This document shows positions 1 to 11,110 of a stretch of DNA of 64,000 bases, one piece after another. The first letter of the stretch is position 1, and every line of letters begins with the position of its first letter. A program made the position numbers and the translations under genes. The notes under the pieces were generated by a model. It was not told where the DNA came from. It did not search any database and was given only the letters and a program-made list of their open reading frames with translations. This DNA comes from Myxocyprinus asiaticus (Eukaryota; Chordata; Actinopteri; Cypriniformes; Catostomidae), in NCBI RefSeq assembly GCF_019703515.2, contig NC_059374.1, forward strand, positions 19,141,095 to 19,205,094. Reading direction: 5' to 3'.

Positions 1-3
1 AGT

Positions 4-1121
4 TAAGCTCAGTTGACAGCATTTGTGGCATAATGTTGATAACCACAAAAACATTTTCAACTTGTCCGTCCTTTTCTTCATAAAAAGCAAAAATCGAGGT
101 TACAGTGAGACACTTAAAATGTAAGTGAATGGGGCCAATTTTTGAGGGTTAAAAGGTAGAAATGTGAAGCTTATACATTTATTAAAAGCACTTATATTCA
201 TTCTTCTGTTAAAACTTGTGTATTATTTGAGCTGTAAAGTTGTTTAAATTGTCGTTTTTGCAGCAGACTACTAAATTACCGTGATTACAGGGTTTACGTT
301 GTTATATCATCACGACAACTGTGGGATTGCAAATTTAAGCGTAACTATAAGATCAGGTGGTCTACTGTCTTTCATATAACATCACATGAAAAACTAAAGT
401 GATTCTCATTGTATTGGGCTTTCAAGGTATTTGGTATCGTAATTCTGTGAGATCATCTACACATGGCTGCATCCTGTTTGTCAACTTGAACAAGAGTGTA
501 TGTGAATGAAAATGTGTTTCTCATGCTAACTGAGGCTGTCACCTTTTGTCTGTGATGGCTCTAGATGCCCCAGCCCCATTCTGTGAATTGGTGGCCTATA
601 TTCATGATTCAGTCAATGTCTGAGTCAAAAGTAAATGCATTGCCATTGGTGTGGACCCTTCCTTATTTCTATGAAAATTAAGTTGTCTGAGTGATATAGT
701 TATGCTGATTGGATTAGGGCTGGAGAAACCCCAGTCTGTAGCGGGTTCAGTTGCATTCTTTGTTTAAGTTTCACCTGAACACTTTGTTACCACCTGGAAG
801 GACTGCCCACTGAATGCCTATAAACTACAATGTATGCCTCCCTAAGTTAGACTTGATGACTGCAGCGTGAGACAACACATTCTGACGTATAGACTAAGAG
901 ATTTTATCACACTAAAATCATGTTAACATGCATATTGTTTACATCTTGTGGTTCTTTTGAAACAGTGAGTATTTTAACGTTTACGGATTGGCCCCCATTC
1001 ACTTCCATTGTAAGAGCCTCAATGTAACTCAGATTTTTGCTTTTTTTGAAGAAAAGAAGTCAAAATAAATTTTTATGGTAATCAGTATTATGCCACAAAT
1101 GCTGTCACTTGAGCTTTACTT
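4..1121. mobile_element. Non-autonomous DNA transposon with long terminal inverted repeats
   Basis: The left end AAGCTCAGTTGACAGCATTT is repeated in inverse at the right end (near 1085-1121), where GCCACAAATGCTGTCACTTG is seen. The arms remain alignable for over 100 bases, for example the stretch with GTAAGTGAATGGGGCC near 120 against GGCCCCCATTCACTTCC near 990. No transposase frame is visible. It lies in galnt17 intron 5. Confidence 0.75.
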
Positions 1122-1621
1122 GTATTGAACCCAGAATATTCCTTTAAAACAAAGTTAATTGGATTATATGGGACAACTGAATTTATGTTAATTTTCCCAT
1201 TCTGGATAATGAGCTATTTCTAGAAAGACTTTATTTGAGAGAATATTGGGCTTTACACACATTACTTTTTCAAAACATCCATTTTAACCACATGTTAAGG
1301 CCATTTTTAACACTGCTTTGAAGAATGGAAATGGAAATCAAAAATCAAAATGTGAGTGGTCTGACTTTTAGTTCATGTTTATTAGCTTTAAGGTCATCTA
1401 AATATTCTAGTGTGTTCCTAAAAGTTGACAGAATCAATTAGACATTTAAAGTTTGCAGTCTTACTCTTCCGAGAAAATTTACAAAAATATTGAGCCCTCA
1501 TTTTGTCCAGCCAAAGAACTGAGAATGTCCCTTCCCCAAATACCAACTTCTTCTGACTATAAAGAGTAAGTAAAAAATCATGATCATGTTATTTAAAAAA
1601 ACGAAGAACACTTCCATATGT
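1122..1621. other. Intronic sequence, no feature seen
   Basis: AT-rich DNA of galnt17 intron 5. I find no exon, repeat boundary or RNA gene in it. Confidence 0.5.
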
Positions 1622-1629
1622 CCTGCCAC

Positions 1630-3181
1630 CAGTATTGGGTAACGTTACTTTTAAAAGTAACTCGTTAGAATATTGGGTTACTCCTTAAAAAATTACCTTT
1701 AAGTAACTTAATTAATTAAAAAGTTAATTTTTATGGAAAGTAAAGCGTTACATTACTTTTGCGTTATTTTTGCATTACTTTTTTCTTTACAGCCACTTTC
1801 TCTTCTGCTATGCTATGCATTCCATACAAATACACCATGCATTGCATACAAGAGACATTACAGGTCATGCTAGCTACTGTACAACACTCATGTCAAAACA
1901 ACATAGTAAACAAACAGATATTTAGAAAGTTGGTCTTCACATCATATTTATAATAAAGAATCAATAACATGAATATGCATGATTTGTTTTTACATCAGCA
2001 TGGCAGCCAATTTGAATAATGAAGAATAACCACTGTCTTACCTAAAGCAACAAAGTCCAACACTTGAACCTGCATCATATATGTCATCATGTGCTGTGCC
2101 CATCGAAAATGTCAGAGTCAACTTAAGATGTTTTTCAAAAGTCAGGATAAAATTCAGTGGGGAATGCCAGCCTAACATGCTCAAGGAATGTGTCTGACAA
2201 TAAATGAATATTTTTCATTTAAGTTATCTCAGTGCACACTTGTTTTGAGCTGATCCAAGGTACATACAGACGCCACTGGTTGACTGCATACAACTGCAAA
2301 TGCGCATGTTGATATAACTTGAATGGAATCATTTTTAATGCTACCAAAATGTCATAAAAACGGTTTGTTTCATAATCAAACTACTTGTTTATTATAAAAC
2401 AAAAATGTAGAATCTTTTAGAAACTAAGATGTTTTCTCTGCATACACAATCAATGTAGAACTTTGCAAGAAGCCACTGACCCAGAGTCAGCTTTTCTCAT
2501 CCCATTCTCCCAGTTACAGGGAGCTCTAACACAGAGCATTTTGGCTGCATAAGTCAGTGAATTTAGTGAGTATTTCACCCTGTGTATCATGTCATGGCCA
2601 GTGGAAGACTAGTCTTATAATCCCTCTGCCTAAATGCATTTACTGATTTTTTAATGCAGTGTGTATTAACACATTAATCAATCACATGTCACTCAACCGA
2701 ATGTTGACCTCATATTAAAGCACGCAATTTTTCCGGCTTGTATAGCTAATGTGCATGCGCGTTATCGAGTTGACTGACAGGCGATGTCTGCATCTAAAAG
2801 GTGATTGGCTCTTTTACCTGCAAGATGGGACTTCCTTTCTACATCCATTGACTATTGGGTGCTAGAGCTTCTTTGTGGGGCGTTCTAATTTCTCCCATTC
2901 ATTTAAGTGACTTGTCTCTGCTAAATAGTCTCTGGCCTCACACTCTATAGAACTACAATACCCATCATGCACTATGTCTCCTCCCCAAAGTTTGCACAAT
3001 TTTACTCGTGATTTCTCGCAATACAGGGAAAGTAGAGGTGCACAAAAGCAATGCCTTACTTTACATATAAAGTAACTCCGATATTACGATCTAAAATAAA
3101 AAATATTGCGTTACTTTACTCGTTACTTGAAAAAAGTAATCTGATTTACGCTTTACTTTTAACACAGTACCCCCAACACTG
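1630..3181. mobile_element. hAT-type non-autonomous element with 8-bp target-site duplication
   Basis: The element begins CAGTATTGGGTAACGTTACT and ends with the inverse, GTACCCCCAACACTG. A perfect 8-bp direct repeat CCTGCCAC flanks it (1622-1629 and 3182-3189). Eight-base duplications and CAGTG-type ends are the mark of hAT transposons. The 1.55-kb interior has no long reading frame, so it depends on a transposase supplied elsewhere. Confidence 0.85.
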
Positions 3182-3446
3182 CCTGCCACTACTTCCTGTT
3201 TTAATAGGAAATACGTTAACAGAGGAAAGACATTTGCACTGTTAGCAATGGGGTATTTAAGCAACGTTTCAGTCTTGTACATGATTTTTAAAGGGTGTTA
3301 GCACCGCTTTTAACCATTTTGAAAATCTTTATGGTCCTAACCCAGAACTGAGTGCCAAAGATATACACCATGAAACAATGCAGTGTTCGAATGTAAAGAT
3401 GATTAATAAAAGGCATCCACTCATAAACTATATCATGCTATTCTCA

Positions 3447-3877
3447 TTAAAGGGATAGTTCACCCAAAAAAGTCATTTTTACTATAAATCTCCACTTTCA
3501 CATTCTTTTTTTTTTTTTAGCCGATGAGCCTTCTTCATGCATATCACCACCTACTGGGCAGGGAGGAGAATTTATAGTAAAAAAAATTCTTAAATATGGA
3601 TCTTTTTCTCACCCACACCTATCATATCACTTCAGAAGACATGGATTTAACCACTAGAGTAATTTAACTTACTTGTATGCTGCCTTTATGTGCTTTCTGG
3701 AGCTTCAAAGTTCTGGTCACCATTCACTTGCATTGTATGGACCTACAAAGCTGAAATATTCTTCTAAAAAGCTTTGTTTGTGTTCAGCAGAAAAAAGAAA
3801 TCCATACACATCTGGGATGGCATAAGGGTGAGTAAATGATGAGAGAATTTAAATTTTTGGGTGAACTATCCCTTTAA
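3447..3877. mobile_element. TTAA-flanked MITE (AGGGATAGTTCACCCAAAAA family)
   Basis: AGGGATAGTTCACCCAAAAA follows TTAA at 3447-3450, and its inverse TTTTTGGGTGAACTATCCCT precedes TTAA ending at 3877. The interior includes the CACCATTCACTTGCATTG motif seen again in the copy near 39.1 kb. There is no coding capacity. Confidence 0.85.
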
Positions 3878-4250
3878 ATATGTATGCGATTTGTTCAGAA
3901 ACTTTCATTCACTGTGATGAAAAAAATGTCCATTGACAGCAAAAAAATTTTACAAGACTTTAGACAACTAGATGAATATACTAGGCACCATTTCCACAGA
4001 TGGACAAGCTGTTATTAAAACAGTTTGCAGGCTCATTGCGTGCTGTGCTTCTGTCCAGTCAATGTTTTAATATTGTTTACTTTGAAATAAGAATGATAAC
4101 CCAAGGGTTACAAATGAACAGCGTAAAATCTCACAACCCTGTATGAATTATTAAAGTATGAGCAGTGTGAAACGTGGAATGAGATAGCCCAGGGATAACA
4201 ATTTCAAGTGTGAAACAGTTTCAAGTGTGAAAAGCCCAGTAGAATCATAC
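3878..4250. other. galnt17 intron 5 proximal part, no feature seen
   Basis: Unremarkable AT-rich intron sequence next to the exon 5 donor. No further exon was recognised. Confidence 0.5.
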
Positions 4251-4448
4251 CTGATGGGGGCAGAGGTGTCCCCTTCATCCCACCACTGTTTAGGTGGGTT
4301 GATATACATACACCAGAGCTCCCAGTTATAACCATGGCCGGAGTTCTCATAGCGCTCCAGCTCGAAGGTCTCATCTTTTATGTTATCTATGGATGGTAGG
4401 ATGATCCTCTTGTGGTTCTCCTTAATTCTAGACAGAATCGGTTCAGCC
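4251..4448 (-). CDS. galnt17: galnt17 coding exon 5
   Basis: After the acceptor CCAG, the frame reads [19 protein letters not shown], then [20 protein letters not shown] and [20 protein letters not shown], ending SAPIR. This aligns throughout with the GALNT17/GALNT9 catalytic domain. The donor is GTATGA at 4250. The exon that should follow (TPAMIGCS in the family) was not found between 1 and 4250, so intron 5 probably extends past the window edge. Confidence 0.95.
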
Positions 4449-7400
4449 CTGGTGTGCGAATGTAGAGGTTAGATCTTTACAAGCAAAGCTGAATCATTAC
4501 ACACAGTGTTAATAAAACTCCTTTCAACTGTAAATCTAAGCTTGGCTTGAGAATGTGTTGCCTGGATTCTCTCCTCATATCAACCAATTAGATATTGGAC
4601 TTACAGAGTGCACATGAACTGTGAAGCCTTCTGTCTATGACCTAATTTATCCTGTTTATTATGCACTTTAGTATAACTACAGCGAGGCATATATGGCGAT
4701 ATGTCTGGTTGAATAACCTATGTTCGGATCACCCGAGAGGGATGTTAATACCAGGTGTAAACAGGGCCTAAAAATCGAAGTGAGAGTGAGAACATCTACC
4801 AGAACTAGAGGCAGAACAGGGAGTGTAAGAGTGCTAGATTCTCACCATGCAGGCGTGAACTCAACATGGGCATCGAAGAATCCTGTCACCTCTCCAGTGG
4901 CCACTTTCCAGCCCTCGATACGAGCACGGATGAGTCCCTCTCTCTTCTGATTGCGCACTATTTTGATAAGACCTGGGTAGCGCTTGTTGACATACTCCTC
5001 CAGTGGCCCTTTCAGTTGTTCTATCAGGCATACATACACACACACACACATAAACGGTAAAGAGGGAGAGAAATCTTGTTTCATGGTGCATGAGTGCTGT
5101 AGCTGTGCTTAAACCACACCAGAGGGAATGTGTCTCCTACGCCAACACTCTTCCATGCCTTTGATCTGTGTTACAGGGATGAACACCATCCCCTTGAAAA
5201 ACACTTTCTTGGAAAGTAGTCTCTTACCCCAAATTAAACACTGTCATCTGCATCCCGAGTGACAAACCGTGAATCACTGACATTATGAGGACAGGGATGG
5301 GTGTGCTACTTCTCTGCCCCCTTGTTTAAGCAAATGTAGGCTTTTCCCCTTGCGCTGATGGACAGTTGGCCCTCTGTCATCGGCTCATGCTAACAGTGTG
5401 ATGGAAATTGTCTCTCTGGGAAGGGTTAAGCACACACTCTGATACATTAGACAGGCATGTCCATGCACAACATGGGTGGCACTTGCCAAACTACTCCAGG
5501 TTATCTGTGTTGACAGTCATGGTCACTGTTGCTAGGTTGTTTTTGGTAGTTACTAGGTTGCTCTAGGTGGTTGCTAGGGTGTTTTGGATGGTTGCTAGGT
5601 GGCTGTTTATTGGTCCAAGTCAAAAGATCCCACCAACAGCAAAAATCGCACATTTGACGGTTGCTATTCTGTTGCTAAGTTGTTCTTGGTGGTTGCTAAG
5701 GCATTGCTAGGTGGTTGCTAGGGTATTCTGGTTTCTTCCTGTAGAGGGTTGCTAAGGTGTTCTGGGTGGTTCATCAGCACTGCACTTTATTACTCTTACT
5801 CTTATATCTCACACCGGACTGTCATAAATTATATTATTATTATATTATATTCTCTCTTAACAATTTACTATCAACCAACAGCCTGAATGTCAATACAGTA
5901 CAATACAACCTACCGTACATTCTATATATACTATATATAATTTTTTTATTGAATAATGTGTATCTATATTGTGTGTATTGTATACTGTACAGTGTATGTT
6001 ATTATTTGTCTATTGTGTTGTGTGTAATTATGTGTATATTAGACTTTAAATTGTGTTGTGTTAATCTGATGTTTATTGTAAATTGGTATATGTCTCATCA
6101 CTGTCACGACTGCTATGTTGCTCGGAACTGCACCCAAGAATTTCACACACCATTGCACTTGTGTATATGGTTGTGTGACAATAAAAGTGATTTGATTTTA
6201 TTTGAATTGGTTGCAAGGTAAATATGACACAAATTCCTCCAATTTAAATCTGTGGAATGTTTTATTTTTATTTTTTCTCATTGTATTGTCCACCAGCGAA
6301 AATCGTACATTTGACGGTTGCTGTGCTGTTGCTATGTTGCTTTTGGTAGTTACTATGTTGTTCTGGGTGGTTGCTAGGATTTTTTTCGATGGTTGCTATG
6401 TGGTAGCTTATTGGTCCAAGTCAAAAGAGCCCACGACCAGCAAAAATAGCACATTTAATGGTTGCTATGCTGTTGCTAGGTTGTTCTTGATGGTTGCTAA
6501 GGCATTTCTAGGTGGTTGCTTGGGTGTTCTGGGTGGTTCCTATGTGGTTGCTAAGGTGTTTTGGGTGGTTGCAAGGTGAATATGTCTCAGGTTCCTCCTT
6601 CAACATAAATCTATGGAATTTGTTTTACCCATTTTATTGTTAGCCAGCAAAAATTGCACATTTGACAGTTGCTATGCTGTTGCTAGGTTGTTATTTGTGG
6701 TTGCTAAGGCGTTGCTAGATGGCTGAAAGGGTGTTCTGGGTGGTTGCTTGGTGGATATGAGACTGGTTCCTCTTGCAACATAAATCTATGATTTTTTTTT
6801 GTTGCTGTTGCCCATTTTATGGTCAGCCAGCGAAAATCGTACATTTGATGATTGATATGCTATTGCTGGGTTGTTCTTGGTCATTGCTAGGGTGTTTTAG
6901 GTGGTTTTTATGACGTTGCTAGGGTGTTCTGGGTGGTTACTAGGAGGTTGCTAACTGGTCCAAGTAAAAAGAGCCTACCACTAGCAAAAACTGTACATTT
7001 GACGGTAACTAGAGTATGCTATTGCAGGTTGTTCTTGATGGTTGCTTGGGCATAGCTAGGTGGTTACTGGATGCTCCAAGTCAAAAGAGCCCACCACCAA
7101 GCATCTATGATTCTCTGATCCTTCAATGTAAGTCTTTAGGATTTTTTTCACCCATTTTATGTCACCTAGCGAAAATAATATTTGATCGCTAAAGTAATAG
7201 CACACCTCTGCTTGTTTGTTTTATGATTATTGTGTTTACCCCTAAATAACTATTAAATCTGATTTTGTACCTTGTTGATCTTAACTTATTTCTCACCATC
7301 ATCACTGTTGTCATCCACCAAGATGATCTCTTTTAGGAGATGGGCTGGAGTGTGATTGACAGCCGAATGGACCGAACGCAGGATGACAGACAACGCCTCA

Positions 7401-10400
7401 TTTACGAAAATGAAGATGATGGAGATCTGTGGTAAGTCACGGGGGTAATAGGCCTTTTTGCATCTAAAAAAACATAGTACATGGAAAAACAAAATTATAA
7501 TTTTCTTCTGGTTCTTATCTAAGATCTTCTCTTTATCTGTTAAATGAACCACCAGACTGCTTTAAGCTTGGGTACACAAGCAGGTGTAAAACCTTTCTTT
7601 TCTTAACAGAAGTGAAACCAGTTCTGGCATTGTTATTTTGCACACTCTCATGGAAAAAATTAAAGAGGGCCAATGGGGCTTACATATGAAGATTATTTCT
7701 AGAACCTGGTTTAGTTAACTCAAAAACAATAAATGTCATTTTCCTCTCCAATCTTAGAAAATTGTAAATGTTCACATATGCTCAGATAATTAGTGAATTT
7801 TAAGTAAAGATTGTGAAAAATAAACATTAATTTAATTTTGTGTACATCTTATTTGCTATCATTAAATTGCATTACATATATCAGCCTTATATTGACCATT
7901 GGCCACCTTGTTCTCTAGATATTGGTATTTTCACCGACCAATGTACTGGACTATGTTTTTCATTTCTGGTCAGTGAACTGAATCTATCTTACATTAAGAG
8001 TGACTGTAGCTTTAAAACTATAGGTCTGACGGTAATGTGAAGCTCACTTGCTGGGCCGATAGTCAGGAATGGACCTATCCAAAGAGATTTTGTTGCTCAG
8101 AAATGCATTGTAGCCGTATTTCTCCCTCAGGTACTTGGCCTCCTTTTCTTCCACCGGTGTAAGTGTTGCTGGCAGCCCTCCTCTACCACGACCACCAAAA
8201 CCCTCGATGAGTCCAAGAGACTTTGACAAACCTGTTCAAATTAATTGATTGAATTAACTCAATGGATTTATTGTAGTGTTCTGCTGTGTCCTAATTGCCT
8301 TGTTGTGTTTAAATTGTGCTTTTTGTGTAAAAAGTTAAATGGCTCTAATCCTTTGAACATTCCCAAAAAATTCCAGGACATATTAAAATAATACTTAACA
8401 TTGATGGTCACAGTACAATATAATTACACATGTACTACTATGTAATAACTATGAACAGCATTTTGCTGAGCTTGTAATTACAGAATGTTTTATTTAAATT
8501 TTTTCTGCTTTTGTAAAAAAAATCATAATGCTATAAAAATAGGATTTATTTTCTATATTTATTTTTTCGTATGGTGTTCTGCTGTGTCCTAATTGCCTTG
8601 TTGTGTTTAAATGGCGCCTTTTGTGTAAAAAGTTAAATGACTCTAATCCTTTGAGCATTTCCAAAAAATTCAAGGACATATTAAAATAATATTTAACATA
8701 TAACATATATTTATCATGGTCATAGTACAATGTAATTACACATGTATTACTATGTAATAAAATGAACAGCATTTTGCTGAGCAAAAGTTTTTTTATGTTG
8801 CTATTGTAATTTATCATATTAACATGGGTACAACGTGGCTTAAGGAGCCACCTTTAGGTAATATGTGCTTTCTTCTGGTCCAAAATATATGATGATTGAA
8901 AAAATATATTTATTTTACTGAATATTGTTTATTTTTATTATTTTTTTATTCTTATATTTTATTTTTTTGTTTTATTTAATTAAAAAAAATTGGGTAACTA
9001 TAAGGCTGATTTTATGAAACCTGTCAAGGAAATGTCCTGGTTATATTTAACCACAAATTAATAAATAAAAAAAGAAAATGAATTTAGGACAAAGATTTTT
9101 TTTTTTTTTGTATTTTGACATAATTTTTTAGGACATTTTAGCCCTCAATTGTCTTTACCATAATGTGTCCACACGTTTTAACTTTATTAATACTCATAAC
9201 TTTAACACAGTAATTTTTTAATGTATTACAGTAAAAAGATGCTGTTGTACAATAATTTTTTAAAATACAAATCAGCAAAAATAAAAGGTAATACCAAGTT
9301 AGTACTACTATGATGTATAAATACTTTATAGTTTAAATAATATCTCTCTCTCTTTTTTTTTTTTTTTTACGTTGCTAATACTTATGTGAGAATATCATAA
9401 TGACCTCTTTTTGTGTTGTGGTAATGAGAACTGGTTTGTAAAATATGGATAACTGTCAAGAAAAAAATGTCACAATGAAAAAAAATATCTTAATGGACAT
9501 AAAAATAGGATTCATTTTCTATATGCAGAAAAAAATATGTTTGTTTCTTTTGATTTTAGAGTAAAATTGGAAAAGGACATTTTCTTGACAAGTTTCACGT
9601 GAATTACCAATAAAAGCGGCTAGAGGGATCTTGTACCTCTCACTTAGGCTATTGTGATAAGCAGCGTTGGGGAGTAACGGAATACATGTAACGGGATTAC
9701 GTATTTAAAATACAAACTATAAGTAACTGTATTCCACTACAGTTACAATTTAAATAATTGGTAATTAGAATACAGTTACATTCAAAAAGTATTTTGATTA
9801 CTGAAGAGATTACTTTGCATTTTATTCAATTGTTTCATTTAATATTTAGTCCTTTCAGATGGAAAACATTTATACATATAAATGATGCGATCCAAATTTG
9901 AACAGCGGTGAAACACTTTCTTATGATGTGTTACATTCATACGAGCAGACAGAGAAGTAAGTTTGAAGTAAGTTTGGAGCACAAGAAATAGAAATAAACC
10001 TTGTGTAAATTGTCAGCTTTACGCTAAGCTAAAATATTATTTCTAGCCATTTTACATGCACATGTTACCAGACACGATCATATTTTTTGTTTATCAAGAA
10101 AATTCACGTTGGATCATAATTTCTTTTTTTCTAGTAAGACCTTTGATATTAGGGCAAAAATCATATTCTTGATAATATGTTTTTTTATTGTTTTCCTGTA
10201 AAAATATCTAAAAATCCTTAAAACAAGATCAGTTTGATTGATCTTGTTTTAGAAACAACACTGCGTAAGATATTTAGATTTTTCAGAGAATGTATTTTTA
10301 ACGTGTATTTTGTCTTACTGTACTGACAGAGTTTTTATAGTCAAAACAAGTGAAAAAATCTACCAGTGCTGAAGAAGTAATCCAAAGTATTTAGAATACA

Positions 10401-10898
10401 TTACTGACCTTGAGTAATCTAATGAAATACATTACAAATTACATTTTACAGCATGTATTCTGTAATCTGTAGTGGAATACATTTCAAAAGTAACCCTCAC
10501 AACCCTGGTGATAGGGTACTGTCCAGAAACAGGTGATAGGGCAAAATTTGTCACCATATGCATATGCATATAATACTTTTGTTTTAGCAAGATATTTTTA
10601 GTCATTAAAAAGAGTTACCGTTCAGTTGTCTGTACACCACATCTTCCAGTGATCCCAGTCGTTGTAGGAGCACATCATAAGTGATGCTGGTCTCTTGAGC
10701 AGATTTATTCAGTTGCGTCTGTCCTCTCGCATCAGCAGCCAGTTGTTCACCAACAGCCTTGGCTGTGCGGAAATTGCACTTGCCCCAAAAAGTAATGAAG
10801 CCGGCCACCGTAAACACATTCAGCACCAGTAAGATTTTCCATCTTCTCATCACAAAGACCATGAATGATTTTGGCGTTCTGAACCCAGTGAATCGCAT
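4251..10898 (-). CDS. galnt17: Polypeptide N-acetylgalactosaminyltransferase 17-like, 5' part (coding exons 1-5)
   Basis: The family moves GalNAc from UDP-GalNAc to Ser/Thr of proteins in the Golgi; GALNT17 (formerly WBSCR17) is a neural member with weak or no activity on standard peptides (family knowledge). The five exons 10619-10898, 8048-8231, 7297-7463, 4846-5020 and 4251-4448 encode about 334 of roughly 600 residues; all introns are GT-AG and the phases join. From the ATG at 10898, a short basic cytosolic tail is followed by a membrane segment at about residues 22-38, a stem with an NKS glycosylation sequon at residue 64, and a predicted helix ending YRQLNG near 94. The GT-A catalytic domain then begins, with VDDNSD in exon 3 and the metal-binding DAH at residues 260-262. 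The stem motif [10 protein letters not shown] and the exon 3 text favour GALNT17 over GALNT9, 8 or 18. The ATG at 10850 (MRRWKILL) is an alternative start that resembles the human N-terminus more. Lectin-domain exons lie left of the window. Confidence 0.92.
4846..5020 (-). CDS. galnt17: galnt17 coding exon 4
   Basis: This exon encodes [18 protein letters not shown], then [16 protein letters not shown] and [12 protein letters not shown]. The DAH at residues 260-262 corresponds to the DxH manganese-binding motif of GalNAc-transferases. The donor GTGAGA splits the final Trp codon, which the next exon completes. Confidence 0.95.
5021..5518. other. galnt17 intron 3, unique part with short CA repeat
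   Basis: A short (CA)n tract lies at about 5034-5050, close to the exon 4 acceptor. The remainder is unique and shows no exon or known repeat. Confidence 0.5.
5519..7110. repeat. Complex minisatellite built on GGTTGCTAGGT-like units
   Basis: Variants of GGTTGCTAGG, TTCTTGGTGG and GTGTTCTGGG alternate for about 1.6 kb. A higher-order marker (CCAAGTCAAAAGAGCCCACC plus AGCAAAAATCGCACATTTGA) returns near 5614, 6414, 6640, 6825, 6959 and 7078. The units are imperfect and about 10-12 bases long. The array is interrupted at about 5774-6206 by a LINE tail. The open frames it produces, rich in VVAR and GCY, follow from the repeat and are not genes. Confidence 0.85.
5774..6206 (+). mobile_element. 5'-truncated LINE 3' end inserted in the minisatellite
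   Basis: An AT-rich insert without GGTTGCTA units ends in GTGTGACAATAAAAGTGATT followed by short TGATT repeats. This matches the polyadenylation-signal-plus-short-repeat tails of L2/CR1-type fish LINEs, here about 430 bp of 3' UTR. A long open frame across it (5757-6221) has low complexity and no protein similarity I recognise. Confidence 0.65.
7297..7463 (-). CDS. galnt17: galnt17 coding exon 3
   Basis: The acceptor TTTTTTTAG is followed by [20 protein letters not shown], then [20 protein letters not shown] and [14 protein letters not shown]. This is the nucleotide-binding first half of the GT-A fold; VDDNSD is a family signature. The donor is GTGAGA at 7296. Confidence 0.95.
7464..8047. 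other. galnt17 intron 2, no feature seen
   Basis: Short AT-rich intron between exons 3 and 2. No repeat ends or RNA genes were noticed. Confidence 0.6.
8048..8231 (-). CDS. galnt17: galnt17 coding exon 2
   Basis: The acceptor CAG at 8234-8232 is followed by a frame encoding [14 protein letters not shown] and then [20 protein letters not shown], which is the conserved lead-in to the catalytic domain. The exon ends in AA of a Lys codon before the donor GTGAGC. Its stem motif is the best evidence separating this gene from GALNT8 and GALNT18. Confidence 0.93.
8272..8786. repeat. Degenerate direct duplication, about 300-bp offset
   Basis: The segment starting GTTCTGCTGTGTCCTAATTG near 8277 recurs near 8575 and stays alignable for about 200 bases (GTGTAAAAAGTTAAATG, then CATATTAAAATAATA, then GAACAGCATTTTGCTGAGC). 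There are scattered substitutions and a small insertion in copy 2. It lies in galnt17 intron 1. Confidence 0.85.
8787..9653. other. AT-rich part of galnt17 intron 1
   Basis: Homopolymer T and A runs dominate, for example near 9095 and 9355. A stretch near 9495 (CATAAAAATAGGATTCATTT) resembles 8530-8555, suggesting a third partial copy of the neighbouring duplicated sequence. No exon was seen. Confidence 0.5.
9662..10507 (+). mobile_element. hAT-type non-autonomous element, 846 bp
   Basis: The element starts CAGCGTTGGGGAGTAAC and ends GTAACCCTCACAACCCTG. The flanks GTGATAAG (9654-9661) and GTGATAGG (10508-10515) form an 8-bp duplication with one mismatch. It sits about 100 bp downstream of the exon 1 donor of galnt17. 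A second and a third copy lie at 61670-62290 and 62510-62960. Confidence 0.82.
10619..10898 (-). CDS. galnt17: galnt17 coding exon 1
   Basis: This exon encodes the cytosolic tail, signal anchor and first part of the stem. It ends in the first base of a Gly codon before the donor GTAACT (10618 downward). The ATG at 10898 has A at -3. The in-frame ATG at 10850 has G at -3 and gives an N-terminus closer to mammalian GALNT17. The open frame continues upstream to 10925 but without a further ATG. Confidence 0.88.
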
Positions 10899-10970
10899 CT
10901 TGAAATATATTTCAAAGAGATTCAACTCGTGCTGTGCGGAAAGAAAAACTGACAGAAACTGACAGAAAGC

Positions 10971-11110
10971 CTAGTGAGCTGCCAACCAAATCCGCATTTG
11001 GCGCGTTTGAATCGTTCGTTTGAACGTTGACGATGCCCAAAAAATGTCATTCGAACGTTCGAACGCGCATACGATGCCCAAAATGCGGTCTAGGTAGGCA
11101 GCTCACCTAG
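10971..11110. mobile_element. 140-bp MITE immediately upstream of galnt17 start
   Basis: The ends CTAGTGAGCTGCC and GGCAGCTCACCTAG are inverse to each other and bounded by CTAG. Two copies of GATGCCCAAAA and several AACGTTCGAACG-like palindromes lie inside. The element begins 73 bases upstream of the ATG at 10898, so it must lie in the 5' UTR or core promoter unless a further 5' exon exists. Confidence 0.75.

Noticed and set aside
4861..5091. Alternative frames over galnt17 exon 4
   Set aside because: Shadow frames of the conserved exon; only the frame ending EFTPAW matches the family and fits the splice phases.
5757..6221. 154-residue open frame
   Set aside because: Low-complexity Leu/Tyr/Ile text spanning the minisatellite edge and a LINE 3' UTR; no domain and no splice context.
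6202..6579. 125-residue frame rich in VVAR/GCY repeats
   Set aside because: Direct translation of the GGTTGCTAGG minisatellite; the repeat explains it fully.
5519..7110. CRISPR-like array
   Set aside because: The units are continuous and imperfect, with no equal-length spacers, and the genome is eukaryotic.
10899..10925. Upstream extension of galnt17 exon 1 starting at 10925
   Set aside because: The codon at 10925 is TTG; the first ATG in frame is at 10898.
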